From: Bacillus manliponensis
GTDB taxonomy: Bacteria > Bacillota > Bacilli > Bacillales > Bacillaceae_G
Direction: 5' to 3'
DNA: 64,000 nucleotides
Assembly (NCBI RefSeq): GCF_000712595.1
Contig: NZ_JOTN01000003.1
Coordinates: forward strand, 310,001-374,000
A program made the position numbers and the translations under genes. Below, piece after piece: positions 44,158-53,480 of the stretch; the first letter of the stretch is position 1, and each line of letters starts with the position of its first letter. Under the pieces are notes generated by a model that saw only the letters and a program-made list of their open reading frames with translations, had not been told where the DNA came from and made no database searches.

Positions 44158-45767
44158 AGAATATCGTATTTGGGTTAATATGCTATATTGTTTTTCTTAT
44201 AATAGGTTTGCAAAATTTTAACATTATAGAAGCACTTATACTGTTGTCCATTCTTTTATTTGTGCCAACTTCATTCCGTATCACTAATATGAGAAAAAGA
44301 GATGGATCAGTTTTACCAGTGGCAAAACTTGTTGTTTTTCTTTACCCAATCGCCGCGAGTAGTGCTATGCTTGCATTTATAACAGAACACACTGTTTTTG
44401 CTTTTATATGGTTAATATATACATGTATCATCGCGTTACTTGGTATAAGTAGATTGCTAGAAAGAGGATGGCGGCCAGCATCAGAAACAGCAATTGATAG
44501 TGGATTTATTTACTTAGCTTTAGGTGGATTTTGGTTATTTGCAGCAGTTGCTGATATACAAATTATGCACTTTAATCCTCTTATTATTTTATTAACAGCT
44601 GCTCATTTTCATTACTCAGCTTTTTTAATCCCAATTTGTGCAGGGTTATTAGGTAGAATGCAAGAAAGAAGTATAGTATATACCATCATTACATGGATTA
44701 TTATTGTTTCCCCAATGACAATTGCAATTGGCATTACATATTCGACAACAATTGAATTTTTGGCTGTACTTATTTATTTAATTGCATTGTATGGTTATGG
44801 AATCTTTGTATGGAAAACAAAATTTAGACGAAGAAGTGCGAAGGTATTGCTTGTCATTTCTGTTAGTACGTTAATGATTACAATTATTTTTTCACTCATA
44901 TACGCATATGGGAATTTTCAGCAAACGATGACCATTACAATTGATCGAATGGTATGGATACATGGCGTAGCGAATGGAATTGGTGTTGCACTTCCCGCTT
45001 TTCTTGGCTGGATAATTGAAAGGAGAAGTGCAGCTTATGAGTATTACGGAAAGCCGATGAGTCAAATATATGGCAAGATGAAAATTAGTGAGGAGTTTTT
45101 AAGGAAGAATGATTTACTAGAAAAGAAAGAGTACACAGGGCTTGTAAATGATATGAAGGAATACCGGAGCAGGAGCTTTGATGAACGAAATATATCACCA
45201 ATTATTCGAGACTTTTATGAAAATACAAAGCAGTATGAATTGAAAGCATATATTCAATGGTCACGTGCTTTTAAGCCATTTGCATTTTTATATGAAAGAA
45301 TAAGTAGACATGTGCAGCAAATTCATTTAGGAATGGGTGGTCATCTAGAGAAAATGCATGGTGATATTGTTGGGATTTATGATGAAAAAGACGGTAGACA
45401 AGACGTAAGAGCATGGGTACGTAAAAATGAAAAGAACGAAACAATCTTCGTAGCACTATATTCAACACATTCACATTCTAATGAGGTATATATGAATATT
45501 GCGTTACCATTACCATATATGAATATGACAGGTATTTTAAAGTTGAAAAATAAAGATGAAGATTTAATAATTACAAGTAAGTTTGAAAAAAATAGACTCG
45601 GAGATGAAGGGATTTATTTGCACAATCGCTTCTTTACAGTTCGTTTACCATTAACTGAAACGTTTATGATTCAAGCTAAAAAAGATATGAAATTAGTAGC
45701 AAACCATGAGATGTGGATATTTGGAATGAAGTTTCTCGAGATAAACTATGAAATTGAAAGAACATGA
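44154..45767 (+). CDS. YndJ-like membrane protein
   Basis: A 537-residue protein with about nine membrane helices in the first 290 residues, then a soluble C-terminal region of about 240. This arrangement fits the YndJ family of Bacillus. The soluble part (MSQIYGKMKISEEFLRKNDL onward) ends in strands much like those of the neighbouring DUF4166 protein (VANHEMWIFGMKFLEINYEI beside ISSNKQWLHVFGMKVKLPTF), hinting at shared ancestry. ATG 44154 overlaps the preceding stop. Transport or envelope function is possible; unknown. Confidence 0.78.
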   Translation: MKNIVFGLICYIVFLIIGLQNFNIIEALILLSILLFVPTSFRITNMRKRDGSVLPVAKLVVFLYPIAASSAMLAFITEHTVFAFIWLIYTCIIALLGISRLLERGWRPASETAIDSGFIYLALGGFWLFAAVADIQIMHFNPLIILLTAAHFHYSAFLIPICAGLLGRMQERSIVYTIITWIIIVSPMTIAIGITYSTTIEFLAVLIYLIALYGYGIFVWKTKFRRRSAKVLLVISVSTLMITIIFSLIYAYGNFQQTMTITIDRMVWIHGVANGIGVALPAFLGWIIERRSAAYEYYGKPMSQIYGKMKISEEFLRKNDLLEKKEYTGLVNDMKEYRSRSFDERNISPIIRDFYENTKQYELKAYIQWSRAFKPFAFLYERISRHVQQIHLGMGGHLEKMHGDIVGIYDEKDGRQDVRAWVRKNEKNETIFVALYSTHSHSNEVYMNIALPLPYMNMTGILKLKNKDEDLIITSKFEKNRLGDEGIYLHNRFFTVRLPLTETFMIQAKKDMKLVANHEMWIFGMKFLEINYEIERT

Positions 45768-45834
45768 AAAAGATTTACAGCATACATTAGAAATGAACAA
45801 GCTTTTCAAGTCTTCGTAAAAGGTGTGAATTTCT

Positions 45835-46188
45835 ATGATGATGATGATCATAACAGCGGTGATTACAGGAATGTTCTCAGGAATCGCAAGTCATTATATT
45901 GCCAATAATAAAATTCTCCTACCACGGAAGACGAGGTTGGCGTTTCATCCTGGTTTTTTGGGTGAGATGTTTGTTGGAAGTTTAGCATCAATTGTTGGCG
46001 TTGCGATGCTTGGTGCAGAAACGATGTTGGATGTGATTAAAGTTTCTATTTTGGCTGGCATTTCTGGTCAGACGTTTTTATTGCATAATCTTTTATTTAC
46101 TGAAAAAGAGAAAGCTAGTGAGTTGAAAGATATTTCAAAAATAGTGAATAATCTTGAAACAAGAAGTAAGCAGAAGCATACAATGTAA
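45835..46188 (+). CDS. DUF4257 domain membrane protein
   Basis: A 117-residue protein with helices at about 3-22, 45-62 and 65-85 and a charged tail. It resembles the DUF4257 family restricted to Bacillus and relatives, of unknown role. Four ATG codons in a row (45835-45846) make the exact start uncertain; AAAGGTGTG lies about 10-15 bases upstream. It follows the YndJ-like gene by 67 bases on the same strand. Confidence 0.75.
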   Translation: MMMMIITAVITGMFSGIASHYIANNKILLPRKTRLAFHPGFLGEMFVGSLASIVGVAMLGAETMLDVIKVSILAGISGQTFLLHNLLFTEKEKASELKDISKIVNNLETRSKQKHTM

Positions 46189-46279
46189 AGAGAAATGTCG
46201 ATGATAGAAGCAGTGTGGTAGTAGATTCCCTGTTAAGGAAAGTGGATACGATGAAGAATGACAAATAGAGGTGAGAGTT

Positions 46280-46480
46280 ATGAAGCGCCCCAGTAAAGAA
46301 ATATGTGATTATTTAAATGAAAAAGAGCAGTATGAACTAGTAGAGTGCTTTAAAGAATTAGAGAATGCACAAACTTCCCGCTCGGTACATCTTTACTCGA
46401 ATCGGATAAAAGAATTGTTGAAGAACATTGAACAAAAGTTAAATAAAAGTTTAGAGGAAGCTGCATTTCGTAAAAAATGA
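46280..46480 (+). CDS. Hypothetical small helical protein (66 aa)
   Basis: A 66-residue charged protein predicted to be all-helical (ICDYLNEKEQYELVECFKEL, then IKELLKNIEQKLNKSLEEAA). ATG 46280 is preferred since AGAGGTGAG lies 5-13 bases upstream; GTG 46271 overlaps that site. I do not recognise it. A hairpin with T-tail at 46493-46529 follows. Confidence 0.6.
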   Translation: MKRPSKEICDYLNEKEQYELVECFKELENAQTSRSVHLYSNRIKELLKNIEQKLNKSLEEAAFRKK

Positions 46481-46780
46481 ACGTATCATCTTGGCTTATT
46501 TCAAGGAGACTAGAAGTAAGCCTTTCTTTGTATAATTTATTGATCGGTATCCATATCCCTTTTTAGATCCGAGAATGCATAGGTATGGTGGTGTGGTAAT
46601 GAAGCTTAGAAATAGGTTTTTAAGAGTAGAAAAGGTTTTATAATAGGTATTGATTTACATATAATGTATTTATTTTAATGAAAGTTATTTAGATATAAAG
46701 AATTTATGTGGGCGAGTGAGCTTTTTTATGTTATATTTATGTTCGAATTCATAAATATTACATTTTGAGGAGTTTTTTTG
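46481..46780. other. Intergenic region with a terminator
   Basis: A 300-base gap. GGCTTATTTC (46493-46502) pairs with GAAGTAAGCC (46513-46522) and is followed by TTTCTTT, a likely terminator. The remainder is AT-rich and holds only the ribosome site of the TM2 gene (GAGGAG at 46767-46772). No small gene was found. Confidence 0.6.
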
Positions 46781-47098
46781 TTGGATAATTTATTATTAAA
46801 ACAAGATTTATCAGCTGAAGGATTAGCGATGGTTAATTCTGAATTTGAGAAACGCAAAAAGTCTAAAGGAATCGCATATTTAATTTGGTTTTTCTTAGGT
46901 GGACTTGGTGGACATCGCTATTATGCGCGCGATTTCGGTATGGCCATTGCGATGACGCTTACATTAGGTGGTTTAGGCATTTGGGCTTTAATCGATGTAT
47001 TCTTTATTGGTCGTCGCATTGGTAAAAAAAATGATCAGGTAGAACGCGAGATTATTTTAAATGTAAAGGCAATGACTTCTGCTAAACGAGGAGCATAA
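46781..47098 (+). CDS. TM2 domain-containing protein
   Basis: A 105-residue protein. Residues 1-30 are polar; 31-85 form a TM2 domain, two helices joined by the hallmark GGLGGHRYYARD, then GIWALIDVFFIGRRI. The start is TTG; of two in a row, 46781 has the better spacing (8) from GAGGAG. Bacterial TM2 proteins are of unclear function. A bidirectional terminator (47108-47146) follows. Confidence 0.85.
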   Translation: MDNLLLKQDLSAEGLAMVNSEFEKRKKSKGIAYLIWFFLGGLGGHRYYARDFGMAIAMTLTLGGLGIWALIDVFFIGRRIGKKNDQVEREIILNVKAMTSAKRGA

Positions 47099-47107
47099 AA
47101 TGAATGT

Positions 47108-47146
47108 AAAAAAGCAGATTAGCTATATTGCTAGTCTGCTTTTTTA
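47108..47146. terminator. Bidirectional terminator
   Basis: AAAAAAGCAGATTAGC pairs with GCTAGTCTGCTTTTTT around TATATT, with one G-T pair. It separates the TM2 gene from the convergent GNAT gene. Confidence 0.88.
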
Positions 47147-47154
47147 TATGTAAG

Positions 47155-47631
47155 TTAATTAGATAACTTTTTTTCATAATGAACTAGTGTTGCATTCTCA
47201 TTTAATTTTTTTATTTCTTCAATTTGTTTATAACCTATCTTTTCATATAAATAGCAATTACGCTTTTCCTCTAATAATGTTTTCAGTTCCCAGCTCGTTG
47301 CCTCTGGAAACATCTCTTCAGCTAAACAAATTGCTTTTTGGGCGATTCCTTTTCCTTGATAATGAGGAAGTATGAACATGGGACTAATCCAAAATTGAGT
47401 TTTTTCTACGGCATATATGCCAATTGCACCGACAAGAATATTGTCATACATAATCTTATAAAAACCACCGTTTGGACGATGAATACGAGAGATAACACGA
47501 TCAATCCGTTCATTTGCAGGATTTGTGTCGTAATCTCGGTATGTTTCTAATAAGGGAAGAAATGCTTCCTTTTGCATGTTGAAAATAGCTTCTGCATCAG
47601 ATTCGACTGCTTTTATTAATTTGATATTCAT
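47155..47631 (-). CDS. GNAT family N-acetyltransferase
   Basis: A 158-residue GNAT with the acetyl-CoA segment LPHYQGKGIAQKAICLAEEM and a C-terminal NCYLYEKIGYKQIEEI. ATG 47631 follows GAGGTG. It lies 34 bases after another GNAT on the same strand. Its first 50 residues resemble the truncated GNAT at 49598-49750, so the two are likely old duplicates. Substrate unknown. Confidence 0.86.
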   Translation of the reverse strand: MNIKLIKAVESDAEAIFNMQKEAFLPLLETYRDYDTNPANERIDRVISRIHRPNGGFYKIMYDNILVGAIGIYAVEKTQFWISPMFILPHYQGKGIAQKAICLAEEMFPEATSWELKTLLEEKRNCYLYEKIGYKQIEEIKKLNENATLVHYEKKLSN

Positions 47632-47665
47632 GAAGACACCTCATCTGTTTTTAGTAGTGTGGGAT

Positions 47666-48187
47666 TCAGTTTGTCTTGTTTAATTTTGCAAATAGTAAAA
47701 CATCATGCCACTTTCCATCTCGATAAATCATTTCTTTTTGCCTTCCTTCGTGCTCAAAACCTAGTTTTTCATATAACTTAATCGCTCTTTCGTTAAAAGA
47801 AAAAACTCTTAAATGAATGCGGTGTAAGTTTAGCTCTTGAAAGCCATAGTTGAGTAGCAGTTCAAGTGCTTCGTATCCATAACCGCTTCCCCAATAATTT
47901 TTATTGCCGATATCGATGATACATTCTGCATTTCTATTATATAAGTCGATATTGATTAATGAAGTAATACCAATCGCTTCTTTAGATTCTTTATCTTCAA
48001 TTATATAACTTTTGGAATGAGGACTACTCATAATGCTCTGACAAAACTGAGCAACTTCATCAAAAGAGTATACGTCTAATGTTGGATTCGTAAAATGCAT
48101 CACTTCTACATCATTTCGCCACTGGTAATATGTTTTAACATCATCAGTTGTAAATTTTCGGAGTGAAATACGTTTTGATTGAAACAT
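47666..48187 (-). CDS. GNAT family N-acetyltransferase (RimJ/RimL-like)
   Basis: A 173-residue GNAT of the RimJ/RimL type: RISLRKFTTDDVKTYYQWRN at the N-terminus, GNKNYWGSGYGYEALELLLN as the acetyl-CoA site, and NERAIKLYEKLGFEHEGRQK. ATG 48187 follows AAAGAGGCG. It is probably cotranscribed with the GNAT gene downstream. The acceptor is unknown. Confidence 0.88.
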   Translation of the reverse strand: MFQSKRISLRKFTTDDVKTYYQWRNDVEVMHFTNPTLDVYSFDEVAQFCQSIMSSPHSKSYIIEDKESKEAIGITSLINIDLYNRNAECIIDIGNKNYWGSGYGYEALELLLNYGFQELNLHRIHLRVFSFNERAIKLYEKLGFEHEGRQKEMIYRDGKWHDVLLFAKLNKTN

Positions 48188-48320
48188 GAAATGATCGCCT
48201 CTTTCATTTTAGGAATTTATATAGCTTATATAAAACTTTATATTCTGAAATATAAAACTATTATATACTGTATGTAATAGTTTTTCTATGCATGTAATAC
48301 CAAGTTTTGGAGGTTCAGAA

Positions 48321-48878
48321 ATGAAAAAGCCAATGGTAATTGCAATTTCAGCTGTATCTGGCGGTGGTAAAACAACGGTAACAAAAGCATTAAAGAAGGA
48401 ACTTGGCAATTGTAACGTGTTACATTTTGATAATTATGAGCTTCCAGGTAGTCCAAGTGATATTTGTAAATGGATCGATGGTGGAGCGGATTATAATGAA
48501 TGGAAATTAGGACCACTCATTGCAGACGTACAGTCTCTTTTAACAAAGTCGCTTCATTATATTGTGTTAGATTATCCGTTTGCGTATTTAAACGAGGAAA
48601 TGAGAAAGTATATTGATTTGACAATATATATTGACACGCCACTTGATATTGCGATGGCAAGAAGGTTAATAAGAGATTTTTCAATATGTTCAATTGAAGA
48701 TGTAAGAGAGGATATGAATCTATATTTAAATCATGGGCGCGCGGCGTATGTAGAGATGATTCAATCGGTGAAACCGAACTCAGATATTGTAGTAGACGGT
48801 ACTTTATCTGTTAAAGAGATTGTGGAGCGAGTTTTGTCTTCTATCAAGGAACGACATAAAAAGGAGGATAGCAAATGA
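48321..48878 (+). CDS. P-loop nucleoside/uridine kinase-like protein
   Basis: A 185-residue P-loop kinase. Walker A is AVSGGGKTTVTKAL near residue 11, YIVLDYPFAY is a Walker B-like strand, and ARRLIRDF provides the LID-type arginines. It resembles uridine kinase-like proteins, but is shorter than Udk (about 210), so the substrate is uncertain. ATG 48321 follows GGAGG at 48309-48313; an upstream in-frame ATG at 48288 has no site. The next gene starts in its stop codon (ATGA). Confidence 0.85.
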   Translation: MKKPMVIAISAVSGGGKTTVTKALKKELGNCNVLHFDNYELPGSPSDICKWIDGGADYNEWKLGPLIADVQSLLTKSLHYIVLDYPFAYLNEEMRKYIDLTIYIDTPLDIAMARRLIRDFSICSIEDVREDMNLYLNHGRAAYVEMIQSVKPNSDIVVDGTLSVKEIVERVLSSIKERHKKEDSK

Positions 48879-49558
48879 ATGCTACAAATGAAATCATCCT
48901 TGTAGGAACCTTCCATTTTGAACAAGCGGTAGAAAGGTTGCAGGGAAAAGAAAATGAGATTATAGAGTTAGTAGAGCACTTGGCAGCGTCTTCTCCTACA
49001 AAACTAGCCTTGGAATGGGAAAAGGATAACAATATTGAGTTAAACGAGAAATATCATAGAAATATCAATCAACTAGAAATGAATGAAGTTGAACAAATCG
49101 GCTTTAGGTTAGGACGTAAATTAGGTCTAAAAGAAGTATTTGCAGTAAATTGGGAAGGACATATAACTGCGCAAGATATGATGTCTTTAAATGAAACGAT
49201 ACAAGGGAGTTATCCAAATATACTCCATAAAATAAAAGCTTATGTAGAGGAATGTAATAAAGTAAGTGGTGAGGAGAAATTAATACATTCTTATATCGCT
49301 TTAAATAATGAAAAAAGTATTAAGAAACTTGAAGAAATGTATTTATCTTTTGTTCAGGTTAATAGTGGAGAGGGTGAAATAGGGATAACGTTTTTAAATA
49401 AATGGGTTGAGAGAGAATTGAAGATATTTAGAAATGTTATTGAAGTATCAGAAGCTTCGGGTGAACGTGTTTTGTTACTAGTAGGAAGTGATCATGTATG
49501 GATGTTAAAGAATTTATTTGAGGGGATAGGTTGGAGGGTGATTAATCCTTTTGAATAG
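48875..49558 (+). CDS. DUF5694-like protein
   Basis: A 227-residue soluble protein. The N-terminal ILVGTFHFEQ and C-terminal LLLVGSDHVWMLKNLFEG match the outline of DUF5694, whose fold is thought to be related to EreA/TraB-type hydrolases with conserved His and Glu. ATG 48875 overlaps the kinase stop by four bases and has AAGGAGGATAG upstream, so it is coupled to that gene. Activity is unknown. Confidence 0.7.
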   Translation: MNATNEIILVGTFHFEQAVERLQGKENEIIELVEHLAASSPTKLALEWEKDNNIELNEKYHRNINQLEMNEVEQIGFRLGRKLGLKEVFAVNWEGHITAQDMMSLNETIQGSYPNILHKIKAYVEECNKVSGEEKLIHSYIALNNEKSIKKLEEMYLSFVQVNSGEGEIGITFLNKWVERELKIFRNVIEVSEASGERVLLLVGSDHVWMLKNLFEGIGWRVINPFE

Positions 49559-49597
49559 TTTCATTTAGTTAATAGCTAAACTTTAAAGGAGACTAAA

Positions 49598-49750
49598 ATG
49601 AAAATCGAAGTATATAAAACGAAAGTAAACGAGGCAGAAATATTGTTACATATTCAAAAAGAAGCTTTTGCGGCAGACCTCGAAAAGTATGAAGATTACG
49701 ATTCTATCCCAGCTACAGAGAAGTTAGGAAGGCTAATAAAGAAAAGTTAA
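49598..49750 (+). pseudogene. Truncated GNAT acetyltransferase (N-terminal 50 residues)
   Basis: ATG 49598 with AAAGGAG nine bases upstream opens 50 codons (MKIEVYKTKVNEAEILLHIQ, then KEAFAADLEKYEDYD) that resemble the start of the GNAT at 47155-47631 (KEAFLPLLETYRDYD). The frame stops at TAA 49748, and nothing like an acetyl-CoA domain follows. It is most simply the remnant of a deleted acetyltransferase gene. Confidence 0.7.
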
Positions 49751-49882
49751 TGTTATTAGATTTTGAAAAAGAGCTGTAGCCTTAAGAAGTTTCTTATTCA
49801 AAAGTTTATTCCATGTTCACATTATCTTTATTTTACTTCTTTATAGTGATGTCGTATCACAAATAAAGGAGTATTTTTTATA

Positions 49883-50617
49883 ATGAAAAAGAAATTGATC
49901 ACAATTATATCTATAACAGTAGCGCTATGTGTAGCTATAGGTTATATGACGACGAATACGAGTAGCGCAGTAGAACAGAAGACAAATCAAGAAGAGCATG
50001 TTGTTTCAAGAGAGAAACATATGAATTATAATGAGGAGAATAATCCAGAGAGTATTCAATTTGTTGTAAATAAACATAATAAACTGCCTGATGGTTATAA
50101 GCCAAACGATTTAGTAGTACCAAATGTATCGTTTGCATTCACGGGTGTCGTAGAAAAGAGTCATCTCCGTAAAGAAGCGGCAGCGGCGTTAGAGAAGTTA
50201 TTTACTCTTGCAAAACAAGAGGGGATTAAGTTAAATGCTGTTTCAGGGTTTCGTTCGTACGAATATCAAAAATCAGTGTATGCAAATAGTGTAAGAAGAA
50301 ACGGACAAGAGCATGCAAATCGCTTTTCAGCAAAACCAGGACATAGTGAACATCAAACCGGACTTGTAATGGATGTTTCTGCGAATAGTGCCAATAATGA
50401 GCTTGAAATTGATTTTGCCGAGACGAAAGAAGGGCAATGGCTAAAAGAAAATGCGCATCGTGCCGGATTCATCATTCGTTATCCGAAAGGAAAAGAGGAG
50501 ATTACCGGTTATGCATATGAACCGTGGCATATTCGTTATGTAGGAGACATTGCAGAGGAAATATATAAGAAGAAACTAACTTTAGAAGAGTATATGAATG
50601 AGAAAGATAATGAGTAG
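49883..50617 (+). CDS. M15 family D-alanyl-D-alanine carboxypeptidase (VanY-like)
   Basis: A 244-residue exported or membrane-anchored zinc peptidase. An N-terminal hydrophobic segment (residues 5-24) serves as signal or anchor. The catalytic motifs are [16 protein letters not shown] (SxHxxGxAxD class) near 152-167 and EPWHIRYVG near 213-221. It would trim terminal D-Ala from peptidoglycan peptides. ATG 49883 follows AAAGGAG. It stands alone. Length fits DacB/VanY-type enzymes. Confidence 0.9.
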   Translation: MKKKLITIISITVALCVAIGYMTTNTSSAVEQKTNQEEHVVSREKHMNYNEENNPESIQFVVNKHNKLPDGYKPNDLVVPNVSFAFTGVVEKSHLRKEAAAALEKLFTLAKQEGIKLNAVSGFRSYEYQKSVYANSVRRNGQEHANRFSAKPGHSEHQTGLVMDVSANSANNELEIDFAETKEGQWLKENAHRAGFIIRYPKGKEEITGYAYEPWHIRYVGDIAEEIYKKKLTLEEYMNEKDNE

Positions 50618-50679
50618 TATTTTTTTACATATGTATGTTAAATAGATTAAAAGAGAAATAGTCACTTTATAAAAATTCC

Positions 50680-50708
50680 TTGTCACATAATTGACACATA
50701 TGTATAAT
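50680..50708 (+). promoter_or_regulatory. Promoter of the sulP gene
   Basis: TTGTCA (50680-50685) and TATAAT (50703-50708), spacer 17. A 9-bp hairpin (50728-50736 with 50742-50750) sits in the leader. Confidence 0.65.
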
Positions 50709-50780
50709 CGAACATGTTGTGTCGGTTCGGCTTTCATAAGGTGAAAGTCGTCAAAAGTGAATAAGGAAAGAGGTGCTGTT

Positions 50781-52235
50781 TTGAAACAGAAGTTACAACA
50801 AGAATGGTTTTCTAACGTTCGCGGTGACGTATTAGCGGGTATTGTCGTAGCACTTGCTCTTCTTCCAGAAGTTATCGGATTCTCAATTATTGCTGGTGTA
50901 GATCCGATGGTTGGGATTTATGCGTCGTTTTGTACAGCTGTCGTGATTGCTTTTGTTGGTGGACGTCCAGGGATGATTTCAGCGGCAGCAGGTGCAATGG
51001 CGCTTGTGTTAGTAAGTTTAGTAAAAGAGCATGGCATACAATATATGCTTGCGGCGACTCTTTTAACAGGTGTGATTCAAATTGTACTTGGTGTACTGCG
51101 TGCAGGAGAACTAGTGAAGTTTATTCCGAAGTCTGTTATGACAGGTTTTGTGAATGCATTAGCTATTTTAATTTTCACATCACAATTGCCATCGTTCTCT
51201 GGAGAATCTTGGCCAATGTATGCGATGGTTGCCGGTGGTCTAGTTATCATTTATTTATTCCCGAAAATTACGAAAGCAATTCCTTCACCACTTATCGCAA
51301 TTATTGTTATTAGTGCCATTTCTATTTATACAGGTAGTGGCGTACGTACAATTGGAGATATGGGGGCGATTACAAATACGTTGCCACAATTCTTCATTCC
51401 TAATGTACCATTTACGATGGAGACGCTCCTCATTATTTTACCGTACTCTATTTCATTAGCATTAGTTGGATTAGTCGAATCGTTATTAACGGCTCAAATT
51501 GTAGATGATATGACAGATACAGGTAGTAATAAAAATGTAGAGTGTCGTGGACAAGGTATCGCGAATATCGTAACTGGATTCTTTGGCGGTATGCCAGGTT
51601 GCGCGATGATTGGACAGTCTGTTATTAACGTAAAGTCAGGTGGACGTGGACGTTTGTCAACATTAGTAGCAGGTGTGTTTTTAATGTTTTTAGTTATTGT
51701 GTTAAATCCGTTAGTTGTTCAAATTCCGTTAGCAGCGTTAGTTGCTGTTATGATTACTGTATCCATTAGCACGTTTGACTGGAATTCATTAAAAACGTTA
51801 CACAAAATGCCAAGAACAGATATGATCGTCATGGTTGTAACGATTGTTGTAATTGTTATTACACATAACTTAGCAATCGGTGTTATTTTAGGTGTCGTAT
51901 TAAGTGCATTATTCTTTGCGTCGAAAATTTCTAAAATTCGTGTGAACGAAGTAGAAGATGTAGCGAGAGGATGCGTTGTGTATACAGTGGAAGGACAACT
52001 ATTCTTTGCGTCTGTTACTGACTTTGTTAATGCGTTTAATTTCCGTACAAATGCAACAACAATCGAGATTGATTTATCGAAAGCGCATATTTGGGATGAA
52101 TCAGGTGCAGCAGCAATTGATAAAGTTGCGCTGAAGTATCATCAAAATGATGTGAAAACGAATATTATCGGTTTAAATGAAGCGAGCTCAATTATTATGG
52201 ACCGTGTGGCTTTATCTCGCTTTAACGGGCTGTAA
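50781..52235 (+). CDS. SulP family anion transporter with STAS domain, C-terminus altered by bcr1
   Basis: A 484-residue protein with about ten to twelve membrane helices (residues 10-385) and a C-terminal STAS domain (from about 400, with [20 protein letters not shown]). SulP proteins carry sulfate, bicarbonate or other anions. The start is TTG 50781, six bases after AAGAGGTG. The last codons enter bcr1 copy H: the end VALSRFNGL has SRFNGL from the repeat. Removing the repeat gives VALCNQSGGLD and a stop, a likely ancestral end. The STAS core is intact, so the protein may still work. Confidence 0.9.
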   Translation: MKQKLQQEWFSNVRGDVLAGIVVALALLPEVIGFSIIAGVDPMVGIYASFCTAVVIAFVGGRPGMISAAAGAMALVLVSLVKEHGIQYMLAATLLTGVIQIVLGVLRAGELVKFIPKSVMTGFVNALAILIFTSQLPSFSGESWPMYAMVAGGLVIIYLFPKITKAIPSPLIAIIVISAISIYTGSGVRTIGDMGAITNTLPQFFIPNVPFTMETLLIILPYSISLALVGLVESLLTAQIVDDMTDTGSNKNVECRGQGIANIVTGFFGGMPGCAMIGQSVINVKSGGRGRLSTLVAGVFLMFLVIVLNPLVVQIPLAALVAVMITVSISTFDWNSLKTLHKMPRTDMIVMVVTIVVIVITHNLAIGVILGVVLSALFFASKISKIRVNEVEDVARGCVVYTVEGQLFFASVTDFVNAFNFRTNATTIEIDLSKAHIWDESGAAAIDKVALKYHQNDVKTNIIGLNEASSIIMDRVALSRFNGL

Positions 52236-52365
52236 AACTCCCATCTCAAAACTTAAGGAAATGCGAAGAAGTTTAGGTGGGAGATAAACAGCCCGTAAAA
52301 TCCCGATTGGTTCAACTAACAATCAGTGGGGGATGGAACCCCCACTGATTGAAGTTTCACTTTAT
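52211..52365 (+). repeat. bcr1 repeat, copy H, at the 3' end of the sulP gene
   Basis: A 155-base copy with TTTAT at 52211-52215 and 52361-52365. It supplies the final six codons and the stop of the SulP gene. Hairpin 1 is CGGGCTGT/ACAGCCCG; hairpin 2 is ATCAGTGGGGG/CCCCCACTGAT with a short loop GATGGAA. Confidence 0.94.
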
Positions 52366-52401
52366 GTAATCAATCTGGTGGACTTGATTAGGAAATTAAC
52401 C

Positions 52402-52442
52402 ACAAAAACCCCTGATTTCGATTGAAAATCAGGGGTTTTTGT
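52402..52442. terminator. Bidirectional terminator
   Basis: ACAAAAACCCCTGATTT (52402-52418) pairs with AAATCAGGGGTTTTTGT (52426-52442). It serves sulP and the convergent HAAS gene. Confidence 0.92.
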
Positions 52443-52481
52443 ATTTTAATAGGTTTGGTGAAAGAAATCAATAAATGTAAA

Positions 52482-53480
52482 TTAACGAATTTTAGCCTTG
52501 CGGAAGCCATCAAATATATTGATTGCCGCAGCTAGCATGAAAATGAAAATTCCACCGCCAACTATCCACGTTATAAATTGATTAGAGGTAATAGTAAGTA
52601 AATCCGTCATATACGTAATGAAATCTTTGTTTATTACAGCTGGATTTAATAAAACTACAATAAATATAATTGTTCCAATTAGCTGGAGGACAGTATTACA
52701 TATTGCCATTCTTTGCGTCCATTGTCCTTTTATTAATTTATAAAGGGATAATGCTATTTCGAAACCAATCATAATAACAATGATCGGCCAATACTGAAGC
52801 AAAACATCTTGATTGAAAGTTGGTATCACAAATTCAAGTCCGTTTCCAACTCTTTCATATACGCCTACAAGATGATTCGCATAAAAATAAAGTGTTGCCC
52901 AGATTGCAGTCCACATTAAACTTCCAAATACTTCGAACTTTGGAATTTCCTTTTTCTTAGGAATATAAGTGATGTTTTTTAAATCATCAGGCGTCCATTT
53001 TTGTAGGTGTGCTGTTAATGGATGCTCCTCTTTTCCTTTGTCTGTTCTTTCTAAAATAGCAAACACAAGTGTTAACCAAAAAAATACTTGAATTCCCACG
53101 TCAATGATTCTCCATATGCCTTCGCCCATAAGGCTCAAAACAATATTTATAATCGCTTGTTCTCCGCTATATCCAATAAAATATTCGGCGATTATCGAGA
53201 GTAACGCAATGATAGTGGCAATTGGTAAAATCATTTTTAGTAGCGTCACATATGCATCAAAATAACGTGGACCAATTAAATGCATCGGCCAATCTCGGTA
53301 ACTACTAGCCAATGTGACTGGACTCCCTAATTTTTCAAGAACCATCTTTACATCTTCTTCACTGTAATCATTAGGCAGCATATCCTCTATAGTTGACCGT
53401 AACTCAAGTATAATATCCTCACGATTTTTTTCAGGCAGCCTACGAGTAACTTCTTGGATATAAATCTCAATTAGATTCAT
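52482..53480 (-). CDS. HAAS-domain membrane protein
   Basis: A 332-residue protein. The first 65 residues (YIQEVTRRLPEKNREDIILE, then LEKLGSPVTLASSYR) match the HAAS signalling domain, commonly encoded beside PadR-type regulators. Six or so membrane helices follow (75-100, 112-130, 180-205, 225-245, 265-290, 298-325). ATG 53480 follows AAAAGGAGAGG and overlaps the end of the padR gene by 14 bases. It may sense envelope state and act with that regulator; the signal is unknown. Confidence 0.8.
   Translation of the reverse strand: MNLIEIYIQEVTRRLPEKNREDIILELRSTIEDMLPNDYSEEDVKMVLEKLGSPVTLASSYRDWPMHLIGPRYFDAYVTLLKMILPIATIIALLSIIAEYFIGYSGEQAIINIVLSLMGEGIWRIIDVGIQVFFWLTLVFAILERTDKGKEEHPLTAHLQKWTPDDLKNITYIPKKKEIPKFEVFGSLMWTAIWATLYFYANHLVGVYERVGNGLEFVIPTFNQDVLLQYWPIIVIMIGFEIALSLYKLIKGQWTQRMAICNTVLQLIGTIIFIVVLLNPAVINKDFITYMTDLLTITSNQFITWIVGGGIFIFMLAAAINIFDGFRKAKIR

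Noticed and set aside
45748-45819. 23-codon ORF overlapping the end of the YndJ-like gene
   Set aside because: The ribosome site is weak and there is no independent support. It could be a real micro-protein but cannot be claimed.
50930-51313. 127-codon plus-strand ORF inside the sulP gene
   Set aside because: Cys/Trp-rich reading in another frame of an unmistakable transporter gene; no ribosome site.
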